From assembly GCA_040758525.1 (NCBI GenBank), contig JBFLVQ010000259.1, positions 1 to 11,807 of the forward strand: a DNA stretch of 11,807 nt. Direction: 5' to 3'. Position 1 is the stretch's first letter, and every line of letters begins with the position of its first letter. The notes beneath the pieces were generated by a model, which was not told the DNA's origin, made no database searches, and saw only the letters and a program-made list of their open reading frames with translations. Below, in pieces: positions 8,029-11,807 of the stretch. The translations under genes were made by a program, and so were the position numbers. The DNA is from JBFLVQ01 sp040758525 (GTDB lineage Bacteria; Acidobacteriota; Blastocatellia; Chloracidobacteriales; JADJPF01).

Positions 8029-8056
8029 GCCATTGCCACCGTGGTGCAGGCTTGAT
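8029..8056 (+). repeat. Direct repeat copy 2 (detached copy of the tlyA 3' end)
   Basis: 27 of 28 bases match 712-739 in the same orientation. Read in the corresponding frame, it gives AIATVVQA and TGA, but the frame upstream has no start codon and soon meets a stop (7981-7983), so this is not a gene. Upstream similarity may go a little further: CGGGCT occurs in the same frame 5' of both copies, with a 6-base difference in spacing. It lies between the sigma promoter region and the nuclease gene. Confidence 0.88.
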
Positions 8057-8111
8057 CTCCCTCTCTTTATATAGTAGAGTCCTCTATCCTAACTACGATA
8101 TTTTGTGTTTT

Positions 8112-8116
8112 GGAGG
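8112..8116 (+). promoter_or_regulatory. Ribosome binding site that decides the nuclease start
   Basis: GGAGG lies 9 bases before the ATG at 8126. A GTG at 8105 in the same frame lies upstream of this site and has no such signal, so 8126 is the better start. Confidence 0.7.
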
Positions 8117-8125
8117 CTTAAGGGT

Positions 8126-8962
8126 ATGAAGTTGAGCGCCAGCCGATTAGCTACCTTTCACCAATGCCGATTAAAATACCATTATGCCTACCATATTAAG
8201 CTACCTAGACCAAATGTCAATCCACGCACTCAGTTAGGAATAATTGTTCATAAAGCACTAGAGATCTTCTATCGAGAGTTTCATTATCAGCCGCTGGTAT
8301 TGCCAACAATAGAATGGTTGCGTGAGGCTTATGAGCGAGCATGGCAAGAGCATGGCAAAGAGATTAGCGGGGAAGAATATGACAAGTTATGGCAGGCCGG
8401 CTGGCAGGGATTAAACTCATATTATCAACGACATATCTCTACAGATGGTGGCAAGACCGGCCGTTTCGAACCGCCTTTTCTAGTTGAGCAGAGATTTCGT
8501 GCTCGTGTGTTAGTAGCTGGTAATTGGATTACCCTAACTGGTCGGGTAGATCGACTCGACTGGCTCGATTATAGCCAGGCCACCTTACGATTAATCGAGT
8601 ACAAAACTACTAAAAAGACTCCTAACGATAAGCAAGAGATCGGCTTCCCTATTCAATTAGGCTTTTATCAATGGGCAATACAAGAGGTATATGGTTATGG
8701 ACTACGTGAGGTAAGCTATCACTATGTGTTAGCTGGCAAAGAGTACACTTATGAATGCAAGCCAGCACATAGACAGATGATTGAAAGGATTGCTGGATTG
8801 GTAGTAGAGAACGAGGAGCTTGATGAGGTGGAGGATAGCTGGCAGGCGCAGGTAGGCGCACACTGTACTAACTGTGAATTTCGTCGTTATTGTGCAGCCG
8901 CCAACCCTCAAGCAGAACGGCCACCACTTAGACGTATACCCAAACAGTTGAAGCTTTTTTAG
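8126..8962 (+). CDS. PD-(D/E)XK nuclease of the RecB/Cas4-like family with probable Fe-S cluster
   Basis: 278 residues from the ATG at 8126. Visible nuclease motifs: GIIVHKALEIFY with His42, GRVDRLD with Asp142, LIEYKTTKK with Glu158 and Lys160 (the E-x-K core), and PIQLGFYQW with Gln177 and Tyr181. Four cysteines are placed as in Cas4/AddB-type Fe-S nucleases: Cys14 in the N-terminal FHQCRLKYHYAY and Cys247, Cys250, Cys256 in a C-x2-C-x5-C cluster at the C-terminus. The family (PDDEXK_1, PF12705) makes DNA nucleases, often exonucleases in repair or recombination; no helicase partner and no CRISPR or cas gene is seen here, so the pathway is unknown. It stands alone on the plus strand, diverges from the sigma factor, and its stop region overlaps the convergent solenoid gene by 4 bp. 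Confidence 0.9.
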   Translation: MKLSASRLATFHQCRLKYHYAYHIKLPRPNVNPRTQLGIIVHKALEIFYREFHYQPLVLPTIEWLREAYERAWQEHGKEISGEEYDKLWQAGWQGLNSYYQRHISTDGGKTGRFEPPFLVEQRFRARVLVAGNWITLTGRVDRLDWLDYSQATLRLIEYKTTKKTPNDKQEIGFPIQLGFYQWAIQEVYGYGLREVSYHYVLAGKEYTYECKPAHRQMIERIAGLVVENEELDEVEDSWQAQVGAHCTNCEFRRYCAAANPQAERPPLRRIPKQLKLF

Positions 8963-9771
8963 CGAGTCTTCTGACCGCGACTGGCATTAAGCTTGTCTAG
9001 ATTCTTTTTTATGTAAGACCGCAATTGCATAGGAACATTGGGATCAGCAGCAAGATCCCGCAAATCGGCAGGAGTAAGCATTGAGAGAAAATTGAGCGCT
9101 AGACCAAGAGAGATATGTCGTGTGCGTAGTAGTGCGTAACGTACATCATAACGACAAGACCATTTAGCATTGAGGGCAATCAATTCCACGGTATGTGGTT
9201 TAACAGTAGCTTTACGCAGGGTGGCGCAGATTGTCCCCTCACGTAAAAAAGAGTTGGTAAGAGCTGCGCCTACCACTTCCTTGTTATTATCATCAAGCAA
9301 CATGGTAAGGACTCGATCACAATTGGTGCGGCGTGCTAATGTGAGTCGCTCACCCAATGAGAGCTGTGTCAATTTACGGCAAAGATACTCCTCTGCTGCT
9401 GTCTTCACTTCACGAGGAATTGCCGGCAGCAGCGTAACCGCCATAACATCAAAAGTGAAGAGTTGATTGATTAATTTGAGAGAGACTGAGGGTGGTGTTT
9501 TAGGATTAAAGAGCAGTGTACGTTTAATCTTATAACTGGCCTGTACACGTGTATCATTACCTAAACGACGCAACAACTCAACGCTAAGATCTTTTCGCTC
9601 TGCTAAGACAACTAATTCATCTTCGGTCAGGTTTTCATTATCAAGTAGCGCATTGAGCACCTCTTCAGCATTGTCAAAGAGCAGTTCCTTGCGCTCTTCT
9701 AGTGAAGCGCGTTTCGCGCGTAACGCGCGCAACTGCATCTGTCGGACCTGCTCATCAACTAAATCGGTCAT
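8959..9771 (-). CDS. Alpha-solenoid (HEAT/LRV-like) protein of unknown function
   Basis: 270 residues, cytoplasmic by lack of a signal peptide or membrane segment. Residues 1-35 are highly charged and helical (a possible coiled coil). From about 36 on, leucine-rich helical pairs follow each other (LTEDELVVLAERKDLSVELL, then KTPPSVSLKLINQL, LSLGERLTLARRTN, LTPADLRDLAADPNVP), the pattern of HEAT- or leucine-rich-variant-type solenoids that serve as protein-binding scaffolds. No catalytic motif is seen. The gene begins 9 bp after the protease stop codon; its ribosome site AAAGAGG overlaps that stop, so the two are almost certainly co-transcribed and probably translationally coupled. The last 4 bp overlap the end of the convergent nuclease gene. 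A role as partner, substrate or adaptor of the protease is inference. Confidence 0.8.
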   Translation of the reverse strand: MTDLVDEQVRQMQLRALRAKRASLEERKELLFDNAEEVLNALLDNENLTEDELVVLAERKDLSVELLRRLGNDTRVQASYKIKRTLLFNPKTPPSVSLKLINQLFTFDVMAVTLLPAIPREVKTAAEEYLCRKLTQLSLGERLTLARRTNCDRVLTMLLDDNNKEVVGAALTNSFLREGTICATLRKATVKPHTVELIALNAKWSCRYDVRYALLRTRHISLGLALNFLSMLTPADLRDLAADPNVPMQLRSYIKKNLDKLNASRGQKTR

Positions 9772-9780
9772 TTTGCCTCT

Positions 9781-11142
9781 TTAATCGGCCACTAGCGGCG
9801 CACTAGGCTTGTTAGTATGAGATAACTTCAATTCTAGTGCATGGGCAACGGCGCTACGTGGATTAACGACTCCCCAACCTTGTCGGTCAACTGCCACATG
9901 CGGTATACGTTCAGCAGTCTTGATCAATATCTGCTTGACTTGCTGTGGTGTCAGGTATGGATTTGCCTCTAACATCTGCGCGACAATCGAAGAAACAATT
10001 GGTGCAGCAAAAGAAGTGCCATCGACATGTTTGTAATGGCTAGAGATCACATTGTTACTGCGAAGTTTGATCTCGACAAGGTGGCGAACTAAGTAAGGCT
10101 CAAGCGCTGCCGCCGCATCTAGATCGGCATCAATGCCAGGATTACTAGTAATTACACTACGTAATTGAGTATCTGGAGTCCTTTCCAATTCATCTAGTAG
10201 CTGGGCTTGGGCTGCGGTAGGGGTACCTGGTAGAATGGGAGCAGCTACCCAAATGCCTGGCGCCAGTAATTCTGGTTTCTGTAGACCATCAATAGTAGGC
10301 CCAAAACTGGAATGATACATATCATCATTAGCAGGATCTAGCGAGTTCTTATCATCAAGTCCACCTACAGTAATCACAGAAGGCGCGCTTGCTGGTGGGA
10401 TAATAGCATGATTAGCCTGATGACCGGCATTACCGGCGGCAGCAATCACTACGAGTCCTGCTTTTACTGCCTCCTCGGCAGCCTGTGAGAGTGGATCATG
10501 TAGATAGGAGGCTTCAAAATCTCCTCCACAAGATATATTTACGATACGTATATTGTATTCGTGGCGATGACGAATTATCCAACGTAGTCCACGGGTAATA
10601 TGGTTATGTTTAATTCGCTGCGCAGAGCCAACTTTAACCAGCACCAACCGTGCATTGGAGGCAATGCCACGATAGATTCCCCTAGAAAGGTAACCATTTC
10701 CTGCTGCCACTACTGAAGTCATCATACCGTGCCAGCTAGACACATCAGATTGCATTAGATCCTGGAAACTACTAGGAGATGAAAAGACATTTACGTAACC
10801 AACAATACGAACCTCAGGCCGTGTAAGATCAGGATGCCAATAGAAGCCTGAATCAAGAAAAGCGATAGTAATACCACGACCAGTAAAGCGTGGACTTGCT
10901 CCTAATCGTAACGCAGTAGGAAGAATTTTCAGATTATCGGCGCCTTTTGGTAAATAACTGTCAAGCTCGGCTTGTGCTGAAATAAAACGTTCAATACAGT
11001 GAATGCAAACAGCGTTACGAACATCCCAGCGCGGTATATTGGCTTTAATGATCCCTGACAAGAAGGGCTCAAGTTCTCTACCTAAGCGTGTATGTTCAAC
11101 ATCAACATCGTGAAAACAGATCGTACAAACCCGCTTGTCCAT
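9781..11142 (-). CDS. S8 (subtilisin-like) serine protease with N-terminal CxxC pairs, apparently cytoplasmic
   Basis: 453 residues with a complete subtilase triad: Asp97 in FLDSG, His138 in SWHGM, Ser377 in GTSFAAP, and oxyanion Asn238 in AAGNAG. There is no signal peptide. Instead residues 1-53 carry two CxxC pairs, Cys6/Cys9 and Cys46/Cys49, that could bind one zinc. The segment between ELLAPG (291-296) and GTSFAAP (375-381) is about 78 residues, much longer than in typical subtilases; it contains a helical stretch (AAQAQLLDELE, then the DAAAALEPYLVRHL region). Together this suggests a regulated intracellular protease rather than a secreted degradative one; substrate unknown. The ATG at 11142 is the only start after an in-frame stop 9 bases upstream; the nearest SD-like AGGAG is 14 bases away, a long spacing. 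It is first gene of a pair with the solenoid protein. Confidence 0.92.
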   Translation of the reverse strand: MDKRVCTICFHDVDVEHTRLGRELEPFLSGIIKANIPRWDVRNAVCIHCIERFISAQAELDSYLPKGADNLKILPTALRLGASPRFTGRGITIAFLDSGFYWHPDLTRPEVRIVGYVNVFSSPSSFQDLMQSDVSSWHGMMTSVVAAGNGYLSRGIYRGIASNARLVLVKVGSAQRIKHNHITRGLRWIIRHRHEYNIRIVNISCGGDFEASYLHDPLSQAAEEAVKAGLVVIAAAGNAGHQANHAIIPPASAPSVITVGGLDDKNSLDPANDDMYHSSFGPTIDGLQKPELLAPGIWVAAPILPGTPTAAQAQLLDELERTPDTQLRSVITSNPGIDADLDAAAALEPYLVRHLVEIKLRSNNVISSHYKHVDGTSFAAPIVSSIVAQMLEANPYLTPQQVKQILIKTAERIPHVAVDRQGWGVVNPRSAVAHALELKLSHTNKPSAPLVAD

Positions 11143-11206
11143 CGATAGTCACGTTACTCCTGACAATTTTCTCTACCAGAGCATATAACAAATAGAGTGC
11201 CAAAAA

Positions 11207-11230
11207 TGGGCGTATTTTACTATACGCCTA
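11207..11230. other. Stem-loop or operator candidate in the divergent region
   Basis: GGCGTAT and ATACGCC pair perfectly around TTTACT; one further wobble and one T-A pair extend it to TGGGCGTAT/ATACGCCTA. It sits 65 bp upstream of the protease ATG, in the range for an operator or a transcript leader stem. The right arm also overlaps a second short inverted repeat, GCCTA-T-TAGGC. Confidence 0.35.
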
Positions 11231-11378
11231 TTAGGCTAATTTGTCATTAAAGAGCTGATCGGGAGGAGCATCCGCTCCACCGCTAAATTATCCGTTCTGA
11301 TGGCCAAATAGGCAATTTTATGGCAAACTTGTTAGGACTAACCTTAGCTGATTAAGCACTATAAGAAACATTTTAAGG

Positions 11379-11412
11379 CTGCTAGCAGTAAGCTAGACAG
11401 CTTAATATTAAG
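11379..11412. promoter_or_regulatory. Three adjoining palindromes upstream of the second sigma gene
   Basis: CTGCTAGCAG (11379-11388, perfect palindrome), TAAGCT-AGAC-AGCTTA (11389-11404, 6-bp stem) and CTTAATATTAAG (11401-11412, perfect palindrome) follow one another, ending 27 bases before the ATG at 11440. The layout fits operator sites or a structured leader. No known regulator site is recognised. Confidence 0.4.
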
Positions 11413-11439
11413 AGGATACTGTTTTAGGCGGGCAGTAAA

Positions 11440-11807
11440 ATGCCTTCACCACAGTCAGAAGACTTAATAGATATATTGACGAGTGCCAGTAAAGGCGACC
11501 AGGAAGCATTAGCTAGACTGATGCCACTGGTTTATGATGAGCTTCATAGATTAGCCGAACAGTGTTTACGTTATGAACGTCCAGATCATACCCTACAAGC
11601 TACCGCACTAGTTCATGAAGCCTACCTGAAATTGATCGAGCAGCGTAATATCAGCTGGCAAAATCGCGCTCATCTACTCGCCATTGCTGCACAAATAATG
11701 CGTAGAATTTTAATAGACTATGCTCGCACACATGGCGCCGTTAAAAGAGGCGGTAGATGCCATAAACTCTCCCTTAATGAAGCGATTGAACTGCCTGATA
11801 GTAAAGA
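11440..11807 (+). CDS. Second ECF sigma factor (TIGR02999 / Sigma70_ECF type), 3' end cut by window
   Basis: The frame runs from ATG at 11440 to the window edge: 122 codons covering region 2 and the start of the linker; region 4 is outside. It is collinear without gaps with the sigma factor at 7335-7913, about half of the residues identical over positions 9-118 by hand alignment (shared blocks EALxxLMPxVYxEL, VHEAYL, RRIL, KRGG). Region 2.2 reads HTLQATALVHEAYLKL: again no acidic D-x-E-D-like motif, with Thr51 and Thr55 conserved but Ala at 54. By analogy with the first copy it may depend on a kinase, which could lie just downstream, outside the window. The start is supported by the alignment of both N-termini; the ribosome site is weak (GGCGGG about 8 bases upstream). 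The protease gene diverges from it. Confidence 0.92.
   Translation, partial: MPSPQSEDLIDILTSASKGDQEALARLMPLVYDELHRLAEQCLRYERPDHTLQATALVHEAYLKLIEQRNISWQNRAHLLAIAAQIMRRILIDYARTHGAVKRGGRCHKLSLNEAIELPDSK

Larger units (their letters stand above)
11143..11439. other. Divergent intergenic region rich in inverted repeats
   Basis: 297 bp between the divergent protease and second sigma genes, with no supportable ORF or known RNA. It holds a 7-bp stem with 6-base loop (GGCGTAT/ATACGCC, core of 11207-11230), a 5-bp GC-rich stem (GGAGC/GCTCC, 11265-11278), and three adjoining palindromic elements at 11379-11412. Promoters for both genes must lie here, but I cannot place a -35/-10 pair with confidence on either strand. 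Confidence 0.5.

Noticed and set aside
8052..8080. Possible promoter for the nuclease (TTGATC, 17 bases, TAGAGT)
   Set aside because: Both boxes match only four of six positions and many such pairs occur by chance in AT-rich DNA.
8126..8962. CRISPR-Cas system because of the Cas4-like nuclease
   Set aside because: No direct-repeat/spacer array and no other cas gene in the window; Cas4-like folds are common outside CRISPR.
9170..9466. 98-codon plus-strand ORF
   Set aside because: Fully antisense to the solenoid gene, which has a good ribosome site and a coherent repeat pattern.

Overview
The window suggests an acidobacterium (Acidobacteriota, perhaps Blastocatellia-like). It combines two ECF sigma factors of the TIGR02999 / Sigma70_ECF type, a membrane Ser/Thr kinase with the acidobacterial-style N-terminus and WD40 repeats, and a secreted SBBP + VCBS/FG-GAP repeat protein. 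The DNA looks moderately AT-rich by eye. This placement is inferred from gene families; no rRNA or marker gene is present.

Layout, left to right: (1) 1-738, plus strand, the 3' part of a TlyA-type rRNA 2'-O-methyltransferase. (2) 771-7913, minus strand, a three-gene unit read right to left: ECF sigma factor, transmembrane kinase with 14 WD40 blades, and, after a 231-bp gap, a secreted protein with 7 SBBP and 7 VCBS repeats. (3) 8126-8962, plus strand, a stand-alone Cas4/RecB-like PD-(D/E)XK nuclease with a probable Fe-S cluster, convergent with a 4-bp overlap to (4). (4) 8959-11142, minus strand, a pair made of a cytoplasmic-looking subtilisin-family protease with N-terminal CxxC pairs followed 9 bp later by an alpha-solenoid protein. 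(5) A 297-bp divergent intergenic region rich in inverted repeats. (6) 11440 to the right edge, plus strand, the N-terminal part of a second, paralogous ECF sigma factor.

The most interesting region is the sigma-kinase-secreted propeller unit. The sigma factor lacks the acidic region 2.2 motif that normal ECF factors use to bind core polymerase and has Thr residues there. This resembles the known EcfP/PknT pair, where a kinase phosphorylates the sigma factor. The kinase has a cytoplasmic catalytic domain, one membrane segment and two predicted extracytoplasmic propellers; the downstream protein is secreted and again has two sevenfold repeat sets. A signalling route from envelope sensor to kinase to sigma to transcription is a reasonable inference.

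The same unit is bracketed by a 28-bp direct repeat (27 of 28 identical). The left copy is the last codons of tlyA; the right copy lies at 8029-8056, just before the nuclease gene. This looks like a cassette that entered at the 3' end of tlyA and duplicated it, although no integrase is visible.
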